A stretch of 64,000 nt of DNA. Source: Agapetus fuscipes (lineage: Eukaryota; Arthropoda; Insecta; Trichoptera; Glossosomatidae). Shown piece after piece: positions 30,845-41,595 of the stretch. Numbering within the stretch: position 1 is the first letter of the stretch; every line of letters starts with the position of its first letter. A program made the position numbers and the translations under genes. The stretch is taken from contig OX637335.1 of the NCBI GenBank assembly GCA_951799405.1, forward strand, positions 23,068,342 through 23,132,341, read 5' to 3'. The notes below the pieces were generated by a model that searched no databases, was not told the origin of the DNA, and was given only the letters and a program-made list of their open reading frames with translations.

Positions 30845-31078
30845 ACACGGCTGGTAAACACCGTAGAGCTACTTTCCGGGATCTGTTGCAGCGGTCTATC
30901 GGAGCTGTTTCGCCTATATATGCGATACGCTTCTTCATAGGATTTTCTTTAATGTCAAATCATTGTCAAAATGAAGAAGTCCATCGCAGATATGGATGAA
31001 ACGTCCGGAAGCTTCAACTCCGATGGATCACGGCAAGAGACCCCAAAAAGCAATTCTCAGCAACAACAACAAAACAGA
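30845..31078. mobile_element. Foldback element (type 1)
   Basis: AGAGCTACTTTCCGGGATCT near 30870 pairs with the inverted region near 31020-31070. The centre has TCCAT...ATGGA followed by TGAAACGTCC. Confidence 0.7.
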
Positions 31079-31082
31079 ACAA

Positions 31083-31396
31083 AGCTACACATGTAGTGCA
31101 ACACCTTGCCATGTACTTTCTGAAGGTATCGCATGTGGCAAATAGAACCTATTTATTTTTACATTTAAGTTGACCGGCCTAACGCCAACCACTTCAGTAG
31201 ATCTGGGGTTTCCCAGCTCCTGACGACGCTGGAATGCATTTCTTGTGAAGGCTGAATAAACCTTGCCATTATTATTAGTTTGGGCTTGAAATAAACATCG
31301 AAACGGGAAATCATTTCTAATACCCTCGGTGGGTTTAGAACCCGGGCTCTCGGCATGGAATTCAAGCACTCTACCAACTGAGCTATCGACCCGACT
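31083..31396 (-). mobile_element. SINE A, full length
   Basis: Minus strand: GGTCGATAGCTCAGTTGGTA head, GGTTCTAAACCC as a damaged B box, body through GAAGTGGTTGGCGTTAGGCC, end AGCTTTG. Confidence 0.85.
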
Positions 31397-31994
31397 AAGT
31401 GACTACAAACCCAAGTGTCATTTTTTTTTAATTTAAATAATTTGAAACCCTAATAATATAAAGCTGTTAACAGCGCATGCTTTTTTCAGCTACGATGTTG
31501 CTACTCTCAGTCACCGTTCAAGAATAAGATAAAATGATAGAGGTATGATGTAGTGTGCAGCGACCTGAATCATCTCTCTAAGTGGGTAACTGGGTCCTCA
31601 GCGGTACTATATAACCTCTATTAATATTAAACCCGACACATCCATACAACTGCAAGGTGATTTTAACAGACACTGATTATTTTCACACAGTCCCTGAGCT
31701 AATTTCCAGTACCTATATGACTGAGAACTGGAATCAAAGTTATTGTTGGTAATTGCATATATGATTTAATTTACTAATTTGAAAATAAATATGAATCACT
31801 GAAACTCGATGTATCTGTTATACATAATTCATTTTGTTTATTCTTGCATTTTAAACAAATACCAATTGATACAACTTTGTTATTTTCATATATTGAAACA
31901 TATTCTTTTCATCTTTTATTCTTCTACGAAATACGCAGTTTAACACGTCAGAACTCTTTTCAGGTCTGTGTGGTTGATAAGGATGATATGCCAT
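31397..31994. other. No gene seen
   Basis: AT-rich; no ORF or recognised repeat. Confidence 0.4.
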
Positions 31995-32262
31995 ATAGCG
32001 AGTGGCCTGCTTAAAGTGGCGCTGGGCTGGTCACGTCGCAAGGCAGGACCATGACAAGTGGCTGAAAAGGATCGACCAGTTGCGACCCAGGATGCTTGAG
32101 CGGGGAGTGGGGAGACCCCAACTGAGGTGGCTGGACGACATCAAGTGAACTGCAGGCAGAGGATGGCTGAACACAGCAGCGAATAGACAGAAATGGAGAG
32201 GGTTGCAGGAGGCATACGTCCAGGAGTGGACTTAGAAAGATTGAGGAGGACAAACAAGAAGA
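31995..32262 (+). mobile_element. RTE-like LINE C-terminal fragment (GRPQLRWLDD type)
   Basis: With stops and shifts removed from consideration, the order WRWAGHVARQ, LRPRMLERGVGRPQLRWLDD, then EAYVQEWT is visible. It is the uninterrupted counterpart of 63295-63960. Confidence 0.75.
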
Positions 32263-32596
32263 AGTAGTTGACAAGAAATTTGCGAGTACTGAAAAATATA
32301 AATAGATAATAATATGGTGTCCCCTTACCTATTGCGGTCTTTTTTGTACACATACATGCTCGTATATCCCAGGATATAGCTGAAGGTGTATAAAACATAC
32401 TTCTTCATAACCATATGGGACGTCACTAGAATAAGGGATGAATGTAAAATAATCATCAACTTGGAAATAAGAATTCCCAAGTCTGAACTCCTCTACGATG
32501 TTAGTAGCTGATAGTGATTTTAATAATGATAGTAGGTAATGATTTATCGCCAACGCTACCCCTAGGTGAATTCTAAGACATACCATAAATTCCAAT

Positions 32597-32910
32597 AAGA
32601 GTAATAATAATAACATTAGGATGATTTATTTGGTGAGCGCTGTTTTTGTGTGTATCACACCTCAAGAGCCCTCTGCGAGCTTGGTCGTCGCTGTAGAAAG
32701 CGCCAATTCTCAAGCAAGACCCGGTTGTTGTAAGGTTGGATGGACCTTTCAGTGACCGGTCTTTGGTAAAGGTGTATGAATTTTTCAACTCAGCGAAGAG
32801 CACATTCGAAATATAAATGGTATATTTTGTGCTCCGCCGGGATCCGAATCCACATCCTTCCATTTACGAGTCCGAAGTGCTGCCACTGGACTACGGACCG
32901 GTCCAAGATA
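32597..32910 (-). mobile_element. SINE B with tail 1
   Basis: Minus strand: GGACCGGTCCGTAGTCCAGT head, GGATTCGGATCCC as B box, body CCAGCGAAGAGC-like and GGCGCTTTC, then GAGGGCTCTTGAGGTGTGAT and AAATAAATCATCC with ATT repeats. No 5S head is visible before 32910. Confidence 0.88.
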
Positions 32911-33776
32911 AGGTCCAAGAATAATTGTAACTTGTGAGGGTTTTTCTTCTGTCCTGCTGATTGACACAATTAATAATTAACAGCCACTTTAATATGTTTA
33001 CTTTTATTTCTTTCACAATGTATACACAATTAACCACAGCACAATAATATTCTTTATTCTTAATTACACAGGCTTGTGGCTATCCCGCCAGGCAAGCTTC
33101 TCCTCCCTTTCTGCCTTCCTTTGTTTTCCTTTTCATTCAAATTCAAATCTCATGTTCCATTTTACCTAACAAACAAATCCATCTCGTTACAAACTGTAAC
33201 CTAAAGTACAACGTATGTCTTATCTCTTACTTTCAATTTTGTTCTCCAATTCCAATCAAACTCTTTTCTGGCTTTCTAATCCTGTCTATTTATTTTCAAG
33301 AACACAATAATGATTCAATTTTCAATTTTTACATTTTTTTAAATATTCCATACATACCAATTTATTATATTATAACTCATTTCCATACTTTGTATCTTCC
33401 TTAACAATATTTTAAAACTTATTGTTGTATTAAAAGCTTTCTTTGTACAAGTTTTCAGCGAAGTATTCTCAATTATTACTTGGTTTGTAATCAATTTACA
33501 TGCCTACCGTTTGTACCTCCCTCACTCTCTTTGATTAGCTATTAGAATACACAATTTTATCCATTGTTTTCTGAAAATAATAAAGTCCACCTTTTTGTCG
33601 ATATTCCTAGCATCGTATGATCTGTTAAAATTGTCCGTAGTTACAGAAAAAAGTTACATATATTTATTTTTTATCCTTGAAAAAAGTGTGATCCTGAAAA
33701 TGGTCCGAGCGCAGCATTGAATACATTATTGATTGTTCCAAGCGAAATTCATAAATCATAAATGACATGATACCCA
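32911..33776. other. No gene seen
   Basis: AT-rich with T-rich tracts. The last 15 bases, GACATGATACCCAG, recur at 35535 next to the second G-rich unit. Confidence 0.4.
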
Positions 33777-34869
33777 GTGGGGGGCAGTGGGCAGTGGGCA
33801 GTGGTCAGTGGGCAGTGGGCAGTGGTCAGTGGGCAGTGGGCAGTGGGCAGTGGGCAGTGGGCAGTGGTCAGTGGGCAGTGGGCAGTGGGCAGTGGGCAGT
33901 GGGCAGTGGGCAGTGGACAGTGGGCAGTGGGCAGTGGTCAGTGGGCAGTGGGCAGTGGTCAGTGGGCAGTGGGCAGTGGGCAGTGGGCAGTGGTCAGTGG
34001 GCAGTGGGCAGTGGTCAGTGGGCAGTGGACAGTGGGCAGTGGGCAGTGGTCAGTGGGCAGTGGGCAGAGGGCAGTGGGCAGTGGGCAGTGGGCAGTGGGC
34101 AGTGGGCAGTGGGCAGTGGGCAGAGGGCAGTGGACAGTGGGCAGAGGGCAGTGGGCAGTGGTCAGTGGGCAGTGGGCAGTGGGCAGTGGGCAGTGGGCAG
34201 TGGGCAGTGGGCAGTGGACAGTGGGCAGTGGGCAGTGGTCAGTGGGCAGTGGGCAGTGGTCAGTGGGCAGTGGACAGTGGGCAGTGGGCAGTGGTCAGTG
34301 GGCAGTGGGCAGAGGGCAGTGGGCAGTGGTCAGTGGGCAGAGGGCAGTGGGCAGTGGTCAGTGGGCAGTGGGCAGAGGGCAGTGGGCAGTGGGCAGTGGG
34401 CAGTGGGCAGTGGGCAGTGGGCAGTGGGCAGTGGACAGTGGGCAGTGGGCAGTGGTCAGTGGGCAGTGGGCAGTGGTCAGTGGGCAGTGGACAGTGGGCA
34501 GTGGGCAGTGGTCAGTGGGCAGTGGGCAGAGGGCAGTGGGCAGTGGGCAGTGGGCAGTGGGCAGTGGGCAGTGGGCAGTGGGCAGAGGGCAGTGGACAGT
34601 GGGCAGAGGGCAGTGGGCAGTGGGCAGTGGGCAGTGGGCAGTGGGCAGTGGACAGTGGGCAGTGGGCAGTGGTCAGTGGGCAGTGGGCAGTGGGCAGTGG
34701 GCAGTGGACAGTGGGCAGTGGGCAGTGGTCAGTGGGCAGTGGGCAGAGGGCAGTGGGCAGTGGGCAGTGGGCAGTGGGCAGTGGGCAGAGGGCAGTGGGC
34801 AGTGGGCAGTGGGCAGTGGGCAGAGGGCAGTGGGCAGAGGACAGTAGGCAGTGGGCAGTGAGCAGTAAA
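33777..34869 (+). repeat. G-rich 7-mer array (GGGCAGT)n, about 155 units
   Basis: Unit GGGCAGT with variants GGTCAGT, GGACAGT and GGGCAGA. Variant patterns repeat at longer offsets that are multiples of 7: one block at 34216 recurs at 34433 (217 bp) and one at 34121 recurs at 34583 (462 bp). Any four consecutive GGGCAGT units meet the G3N4 quadruplex rule. All long frames here are artefacts of a 7-bp repeat. Confidence 0.97.
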
Positions 34870-34896
34870 ATACGTGTAGTATAATCAGGAACTATG

Positions 34897-35090
34897 GTAT
34901 GTTTCCCTGTTTCAGGGAAGGACGGCAAGATTTGCAAGGCTTATGTTCATTTGAGATTGGGTTTTTATATTGTAGGTCCACATGCGGCATATGTTAGCGC
35001 GAAATTAAACATATCTGCTTGTGGGAATGCATTTAATATAAATCTTAAATGATATATATCTTTGCAGCTTAGATTAGATTAAATTAGATT
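34897..35090 (+). repeat. R-family copy, 5' truncated
   Basis: Starts CCCTGTTTCAGGGAAGGACG close to the end of the 7-mer array; ends with ATTAGATTAAATTAGATTAG. Confidence 0.85.
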
Positions 35091-35157
35091 AGATGGTATG
35101 TGGAGTCCTAAATTTGGACATAATAACCGCATCGCTATCGTACTAAATTTTTCAGAT

Positions 35158-35392
35158 TTAGTTGGTATGAGGCTGACCGCCCATACTGTAAAAAATGGTT
35201 TATTTTGCCAACGTTACCCCTGTGTCAGTGAAAGTCGGCAAAAGTTGTAGGGTTGAAAGGGCTTATGTTCATTTGCGGTTTGGATATTATTGCACATTCA
35301 GCATGTGTAAGCGCGAACTACACGTGTTTGTTTGTGGGCATGCATTTGAAAACTTTAAATGAATTTATCCTTGCAACTTAGATTATTATAGA
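35158..35392 (+). repeat. R-family copy
   Basis: TTAGTTGGTATGAGGCTGAC to CTTGCAACTTAGATTATTAT, with a small insertion GTTGAAAGG. Confidence 0.85.
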
Positions 35393-35488
35393 TCCATCAT
35401 TATTTATTTTTTAAATCACTAAGCTCACAGAAATTTAACAAGCATTGTGTAAATGGAATTATACATATTAAAATATTTTTTCGACCTA

Positions 35489-35528
35489 TTCCTTGACTAA
35501 ATCGGTTGGTATGAGACTGATCCCCCAT
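35489..35528 (+). repeat. R-family 5' end fragment
   Basis: TTCCTTGACTAAATCGGTTG and GTATGAGACTGATCCCCC only; broken at the GACATGATACCCAG sequence. Confidence 0.65.
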
Positions 35529-35734
35529 CATAAGTGACATGATACCCAGGGGGCAGTATTCCTTTACAAAAAACCATTGCGTTTGACCAAAAGTATGTGT
35601 TTACCAAAACACTTACGGAAGGCGTTTCTATGTTTTAATTTCCATTACTTTTTTTTGTAAACACTAAAGATGACTTTAAACGAAAAATTTGTATACTTGG
35701 GGGTCAGAGGCGTGCCCATGACTCTAAGTGAGGG

Positions 35735-35812
35735 TGGGCAGTGGGCAGTGGGCAGTGGGCAGTGGGCAGTGAGCAGGGGGCAGTGGGCAGGGGGCAGGGA
35801 GTGGCGAGTTGC
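35735..35812 (+). repeat. Second, short 7-mer array
   Basis: About ten GGGCAGT-type units, degenerating to GGGGGCAGTGGGCAGGGGGC. Its left flank (CCATGACTCTAAGTGAGGG) differs from that of the main array. Confidence 0.9.
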
Positions 35813-35921
35813 CCTTCACGTCATCTCGTCATTAGCAAGTTTAATACAAGAGATCGCTCCAAACAGCGCAGAGGTCACAGCTCATTTATATTTCACTGAA
35901 ACAACACAGGCACTCCTGACT

Positions 35922-35963
35922 CCACCCGCACCCACACCCACACCCGCACCCACACCCACACCC
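35922..35963. repeat. (CACCCA/CACCCG)n microsatellite
   Basis: Six to seven hexamers, C-rich on the plus strand. Confidence 0.9.
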
Positions 35964-36270
35964 AGCAGACCTCATAACACCTCAGCTTGCTAACTTGTGA
36001 CCTCTTGGCCCAGCAATATCGGGACAAGCGCTTCATATACATTTCATATCGTATTGCTGCCATCCATATGGTTAACCCAGCAGTCCAAAACATTATTAAA
36101 TATTTATATACTAAGGTATAGAGTCGCACATCAGAGTATATGTTTTTTTTTTTTAAATACATAATGTATCGAAATCTGATACGTATGGAAAGCGAAGAAA
36201 ACACAAGATTATGCGAAAACTATTCGGTTGAATTTTAAGTATTTTTTTGTGGTTGCTCCTCTACGCCATT
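35964..36270. other. No gene seen
   Basis: AT-rich; no ORF of interest on either strand. Confidence 0.4.
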
Positions 36271-36271
36271 C

Positions 36272-36509
36272 TATAATCTATCTATAATCTAAGCTGCAAG
36301 GATATGTAAGCATTTAAGGCTCATATGAAATGCATGCCTACAGACAGGCACATGTAGGTTCGCGCCTACACATTCTGCATGTGTGCATACAAATAAGGAA
36401 AGCCTCACATGGACATAAACCTTGCAACTCCTGCCGCCGTTCCCTGAACCGGGGTGGCATTGGCAAAAGTGAACCGATTTTTACAGCACGGGTGGTCAGC
36501 CTCGTACTA
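36272..36509 (-). repeat. R-family copy
   Basis: TCTATCTATAATCTAAGCTG to GGGTGGTCAGCCTCGTACTA; CCTGCCGCCGTTCCCTGAAC variant as at 15168. Confidence 0.85.
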
Positions 36510-36895
36510 CACAAATAGTGTAACTTCTTGCCGCGTTCTCCTTGAGGGGGTCGCACGTAGCGAGTGCGACCTATTTATTTTTACAGGAAAGGAGGCCAGC
36601 ATTAAGCTAACCACTTCAATTGAAGTGGGGGTTTCACAGCCCCCTAGGGGCTTGTACTCATTTCTAATGAGGGCTGAATAAAACTTTCAGGTATTTTATT
36701 TTAGGCTTGAAATAAAAACCGAAATTTGATACATTTCTGACACTCTCGATGGGATTCGAACCGGGGCTCATTCTTCAGCATTCTACCAATTGAGCCATCG
36801 ACTGGACTTTTTACGTGCTTGGTCGTCGCTACAAAGCGCCAATTCTCAAGCAGGACCCAGTTGCTGTAAGGCTGGATGGAGCTTTGGACCACAGA
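36510..36895 (-). mobile_element. Composite SINE B-A
   Basis: On the minus strand a B 3' body (36895-36807: CCATCCAGCCTTACAGCAAC to GCGACGACCAAGCACG) passes through TAAAAAG to A's head TCCAGTCGATGGCTCAATTG, and A runs to 36510. Here B has lost its own tRNA head. A's B-box is GGTTCGAATCCC. Confidence 0.88.
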
Positions 36896-37476
36896 ATATT
36901 AATTATTACATTTTTGTTTTTTTTTCAGGGAAACATTCGTAAGTGCGTACTGAAAGATTGACCGACTGTAAGAGGTGATAAATTGTATGATACTAGCATA
37001 CATTATTGAAAAACCATGTGCTATCAGTATAAAAAGAAGAAAATTCAAGAACGAGACCATGAATAATGATTTATTACTACAAGTAGTAAATAAAATAGTG
37101 TTAGAAATACTCCACTGCCCTTCAAGTATACAGCTCTATGTTTAAACTTAGCCGAAGCGTTTACCAAATAATATGGAGAACTAAAATAGTGCCTCTAGAG
37201 AGCGTTTTATTTCGCATACATTTTATACGTAAAGTACAAAAAGAGCATTAACTGTTTATAAACGTACATGGAGATGCAGCGAGTAACAAATCGTCTCCCA
37301 ATGCTTGTTTGGCTAATCTAACATTTGATTCAAAGATGACCTTTCAGTACCTACAATTGTATAATATTAAGAATCATATTTTTCACAATCTGAGCTACGA
37401 AAAAACACATAAAACATTATAACGTGAGAGTTGCTTTAAATATTTTTGAAATTAATTTCCACTTTTCAAAAGATAT
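36896..37476. other. No gene seen
   Basis: AT-rich with a T run at 36914-36929; nothing recognised. Confidence 0.4.
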
Positions 37477-37715
37477 ATTGACTTATAGGTTGGTATGACC
37501 CATACCACCCATACTGTAAAAAAAATCCCTTTTCCAATGTCACTCCTGTTTCAGGGAAGATCGGCAACAGTTGCAGGTTATGTTCATTTGAGATTGGGTT
37601 TTTATATTGTCCACATGCGGCATGTTTAAGCGCGAGCTTATACTTGTCTGCTTGTGGTTATGCATTTAATATGAATCTCAAATACAATATATCTTTGTTA
37701 CTTAGATAATAGATT
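37477..37715 (+). repeat. R-family copy
   Basis: TTGACTTATAGGTTGGTATG to TTACTTAGATAATAGATTAT; contains the CACATGCGGCATG palindrome. Confidence 0.85.
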
Positions 37716-37754
37716 ATAGGCATTGTTCCAGTATAGGTATACACATATTTTTTT

Positions 37755-38078
37755 TAGAAATCCTGTGCAGGAGACTCCCTAGATTTCAGAGACTCTATAG
37801 GTCTATGGCACTTGTTGTAGTGCCGCAGAGGTGTTGTTTACTAGCTTGGTCGTCGCTACAATGCGCCAATACTCAAGCTAGACCCAGTTGATGTGAGGCT
37901 GGATGGATCTTTATTGAACGGTATTTGTTAAAGGTTTTGTGAATTTTTCAACCCATCGAAGAGCATATTTTAATATATTATACTTAAATGGTTTATTTTT
38001 TCTGCTCCGCTGGGATTCGAACCCACTACCTTCCATTTACCAGTCTGGAGTGTTGTCACTGTTCTACGGACCGGCCAT
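37755..38078 (-). mobile_element. SINE B with tail 3
   Basis: Minus strand: GGCCGGTCCGTAGAACAGTG head, GGGTTCGAATCCC B box, body to GCGACGACCAAGCTAG, then ACACCTCTGCGGCACTACAA to GAGTCTCCTGCACAGGATTT and an A-rich end. The tail is unlike tail 1 and unlike A; it recurs at 59030. Confidence 0.88.
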
Positions 38079-38814
38079 CAGTGTCAAAGGGTGCCATACA
38101 AGCCGGTTCCCATCGGCTTCCCTTTTAAAATGATGTCACAAAGTAGTTATAAAATATAGACACAAAGTAAAAAAATACATTTAAAACCAAAGAAACAATA
38201 CGTATCTTTTCCCCATTGAAACCATGCAGTCTACTTTATTATCATTTTTGCCTCATTTTAAACGGAAAACCGATGGCTACCGGCTTGTATGGCACCCTTC
38301 GCCACTGCCGGCCATATACATACAAACATTTCTCATGTGAAATTACCTTTGATGGACATAAGACAAACAAGCACTGAGGTGACGAGATGGCTGTTTATTC
38401 TCAACATTGTAAGTAGCACTCACTTCCTGGTCTGTTATTCAAAATTGACCTTAATTTCGTATTTATTATTCATGAAAGCAGTTATCTCATAAATAACTGT
38501 TGGAGCTCCTTGCACGCATTTTTTTTTAGTATTTTAGGGTAAACAAGTTGGACAGATCTATGTGTATTTGTAGTTTCAGCTGCATGCGTTGTTCAGAAGC
38601 TCATTGCAGTGGAGGAATTAGAGCAGGTATTACAGAAAGAAAAAATAATTCAGACTTCACAAAATTTTAATATTGAATAGTATTAAAAAAAACAGTCGAA
38701 GTCAGTAAAATAGCGTAGAAGAATCCTAGTGCGTGGAATCCTGAATTTGGACTTATAGAACTGCATCGCTATCCGACTGAAATTTTCAGATCTTATTATC
38801 GGTTGGTATGGTAT
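38079..38814. other. No gene seen
   Basis: GCCGGTTCCCATCGGCTTCC near 38102 and GAAAACCGATGGCTACCGGC near 38267 are an imperfect inverted pair about 170 bp apart, perhaps a MITE. No ORF. A small R fragment (TTCCTTGACTTATAGGTTG) is at 38817-38835. Confidence 0.45.
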
Positions 38815-39017
38815 GTTCCTTGACTTATAGGTTGTTATGCTCCATGGAGAAGAATTTCTGTGGTCAGATGATTTTGGTTAGCTGGTTTCTCGAAGGTAAT
38901 TGATTAATAAATTCCAGACGGTTACTTTACTTGGAGATTTATTTAGATTTTTATGATACAGAACTAGAAGCGAATTTTATGATGTTTCACTTTTAAGAGC
39001 AAAGAAGGAAGTTGTTG

Positions 39018-39430
39018 GTCAACGACGTTACCATGTTGAAAGCACCGGTTCCCATAGATCACCGAAGTTAAGCAACATTGGGCGCGGTTAGTGCTTGGAT
39101 GGGTTACCGCTCAGGTACACCGCGTGTCGTTGGCATCTTGGACCGGTCCGTAGTCCAGTGGCAGCACTTCGGACTCGTAAATGGAAGGTTGTGGATTCGG
39201 ATCCCGGCGGAGCACAAAATATACCATTTATATTTCGAATGTGCTCTTCGCTGAGTTAAACAATTCATAAACCTTTACCAAAGACCGGTAACTGAAAGGT
39301 CCATCCAACCTTACAACAACTGGGTCTTGCTTGAGAATTGGCGCTTTCTTGCTCTTTCTAAGCTCGCAGAGGGCTCTTGAGGTGTGATACACACAAAAAC
39401 AGCGCTCACCAAATAAATCATCCTAATATT
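39018..39430 (+). mobile_element. SINE 5S-B: 5S rRNA head + tRNA-derived B body + tail 1
   Basis: 39018-39136 is a near-complete 5S rRNA gene copy: start GTCAACGACGTTACC, AGATCACCGAAGTTAAGCAA (box A region), CTTGGATGGGTTACCGC (box C region), end CGCGTGTCGTTGGCA. It is followed at 39140 by the tRNA-like GGACCGGTCCGTAGTCCAGT with GGATTCGGATCC as B box, B body, and tail 1 ending AATAAATCATCCTAATATTA. 5S differences from the usual insect sequence indicate it is not a functional rRNA gene. Confidence 0.92.
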
Positions 39431-39443
39431 ATTATTTATTATT

Positions 39444-39678
39444 TATGCGGCTGACCACCCATGCTGTAAAAATGGTTTACTTTGCCGATGTCACCCCTAT
39501 TTCAGGGAAGGATGGCAAGAGTTGCAGGGTGTATGTCTATTTGAGATTTGGTTTTTATGTTGTAGTTTCACATGCGGCATGTGCAAGCGCGAACTTGTAC
39601 GTGTCTGCTTGTGTAAATGCATTTAATGTGAATCTCCAATGTAACATATCTTTGCAACTTAGATTAGATAAGATTAGA
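39444..39678 (+). repeat. R-family copy
   Basis: ATGCGGCTGACCACCCATGC to TTAGATTAGATAAGATTAGA; begins right after the SINE tail. Confidence 0.85.
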
Positions 39679-39905
39679 TGAGGCTGACCACCCATACTGT
39701 AAAAAATGATTCACTTTTCCAATGTCCCCCCTGTTTCAGGGAAGGTCGGCAAAAGTTGTAGGGTGTATGCTCATTTGAGGTTTGTATTTTATTTGTATGT
39801 ACACATTCAGCATTTGGAAGCGCGAACTACACGTGTTTTTTTGTGGGCATGCATTTGATATGATCTTTAAATGTTAATATATCTTTGCAACTTAGATTTT
39901 AGATC
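39679..39905 (+). repeat. R-family copy, tandem with the previous
   Basis: TGAGGCTGACCACCCATACT to TTGCAACTTAGATTTTAGAT. The two copies are head to tail and belong to different subfamilies. Confidence 0.85.
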
Positions 39906-40006
39906 ATTCATTTTCTCATTGTTTTAAAAATAATCACTTAGCTCACAGCAGTTCAACAAGCATTGTGTAAATGGAATTATTCATTTTACAATATATTTTC
40001 GACCTA

Positions 40007-40218
40007 TTCCTTGACTAATAATTTGGTAATGAGACTGATCCCCCATACAACTTGGTTCACTTTTGTCAATGCCACCTCGACTTCAGGAAAATCGGCAGGG
40101 TTGCGAGGATTAGGTTTATGTGAGGTTTGGTTATTTTTTTGTATACATGCAGCATGTGAAAGCGGGAACTTAAGTACCTACATGTGCATGCGTATGAGCC
40201 TTACGTGTAAGTGTAAAC
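40007..40218 (+). repeat. R-family copy, 3' end missing
   Basis: TTCCTTGACTAATAATTTGG to TGTGCATGCGTATGAGCCTT; divergent. Confidence 0.75.
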
Positions 40219-40471
40219 CACGTGCTATCTAATCTAATCTAATCTAAGTTGCAAAGATATGTAACATTGGGGATTCACATTACGTGCATTCTAGTAGTGC
40301 GGCGCTTGCGCATGCCGCATGTGAACCTACAATATAAAAAAACAAATCTCAAATGGACATACACCCTGCCACTCCTGTCGACCTTCCCTGAAACAGGGGT
40401 GACATTGGCAAAGTGAACCATTTTCTACAGCATAGGTGGTCAGCCGCATACCAACCTATAAGTCAAGGAAT
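40217..40471 (-). repeat. R-family copy, full length
   Basis: TATCTAATCTAATCTAATCT tail to CCTATAAGTCAAGGAAT end; facing the previous copy tail to tail. Confidence 0.88.
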
Positions 40472-40759
40472 ATCAGCGTAGATATCAATTATATTATTGT
40501 GTTGCAATGATGTAATGAAATTACTGTGAAAAATCTAGTTAATACCTGATTACAATTGATTTGTACCCTACGTTTTTTCAATATCAGCATAAAGTTGTTC
40601 ACAGCAGAAATGCCGTTTTTTCATATTCTACAAAATTATTAAATTACAAAAAAAATTACGTTTATGATTGTCACCTCGACAGAAACAGCGTCACGGGGAC
40701 AGTAACAGTGATGTCATGGAGGGATGTGTGTCTGTGTCCCCACACAGGCACTAGAGAGA

Positions 40760-41100
40760 CAAATCAAAGCGTTCGAGATGTGTGTCTAACGAAGTATGCT
40801 TCGGATCTTCTGGCGTGATCGGGTCACCAATGAGGAAGTCCTCCGACGTATGTGCACCACAAAGGAACTTCTGCCAGCCATTAAGCAAAGAAAGCTGCTT
40901 TACTTCAGTCACATTTTGAGAAACGAGAAATACCGTCTCCTTCATCGTGTCATACAGGGTAAGATTGAGGGGAGAAGAACTCAGGGAAGCCGAAGGACAT
41001 CTTGGCTGAAAAACTTGCGATAATGGTTCAAAAAGAGCACCGAGTCCCTGTTTCAAGAAGTAGAATTCAAGGTCAATATAGCCATGATGATAGAATGATG
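40760..41100 (+). mobile_element. RTE-like LINE C-terminal fragment
   Basis: Frame 40796-41023 reads MLRIFWRDRVTNEEVLRRM, then LLYFSHILRNEKYRLLHRVI, GKIEGRRTQGSRRTSWLKNL and stop: the standard RTE ORF2 end. Ends ATAGCCATGATGATAGAATG with ATG repeats. No catalytic part present. Confidence 0.88.
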
Positions 41101-41262
41101 ATGATGATGGATGATTTATTTCCGGTGGCGCCGTTTAATAATCACGGACCATCTCAAGGGCGCCGTGGCTCTTCGAAAACAGCATTTTCTTAAGTCCTCT
41201 TCTGAAGGTGATGGTGGGCTGGTCAGAGCGAAGGTCGACATGCAGGTTTCCAGGTAAGTTTT
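41088..41262 (-). mobile_element. CR1/L2-like LINE 3' end
   Basis: Minus strand reads ...DLRSDQPTITFRRGLKKMLF, SKSHGALEMVRDY and stop, then the GGCGCC hairpin, GGAAATAAATCATCC and (ATC)n. The LINE tails of this copy and of 40760-41100 meet end to end. Confidence 0.82.
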
Positions 41263-41337
41263 TAATTATTTTTTAACTTAGAATTTGGGGTTCGTAACTG
41301 TTCTGATATTTTTATTGATTATTATTTGTGAATTATG

Positions 41338-41595
41338 TTCCTTAACTAATAGTTTGGTATGCGGCTGACCTGCCACGCTGTAGAAAATGGTTCACTTTGC
41401 CAGTGTCACCCCTGTTTCAGGGAAGGTCATCATGAGTTGCAGGATGTATGTTAATTTGAAATTTGGGTTTTTATGTCGTAGGCTCGCATGCAGCATGTGC
41501 ATTGTGAAAGCGCGAACTTATACGTGTCTGCTTGTGAGAATACATATAATATGAATCCCTAATGTTACGTATCTCTGGAACTTAGATTAGATTAC
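41338..41595 (+). repeat. R-family copy
   Basis: TTCCTTAACTAATAGTTTGG to GGAACTTAGATTAGATTAC; the CATGCAGCATGTGCATTGTG segment has a short duplication. Confidence 0.85.

Noticed and set aside
33767..34884. Three long plus-strand frames (356-365 codons) of G-S-G-Q-W-A-V repeats and a minus-strand frame
   Set aside because: A 7-bp repeat without stop codons is open in every frame; no start context, no unique sequence.
39018..39136. Functional 5S rRNA gene
   Set aside because: Joined to a tRNA-derived SINE body and repeated at 47987 with the same joint and truncation; substitutions at usually conserved places.
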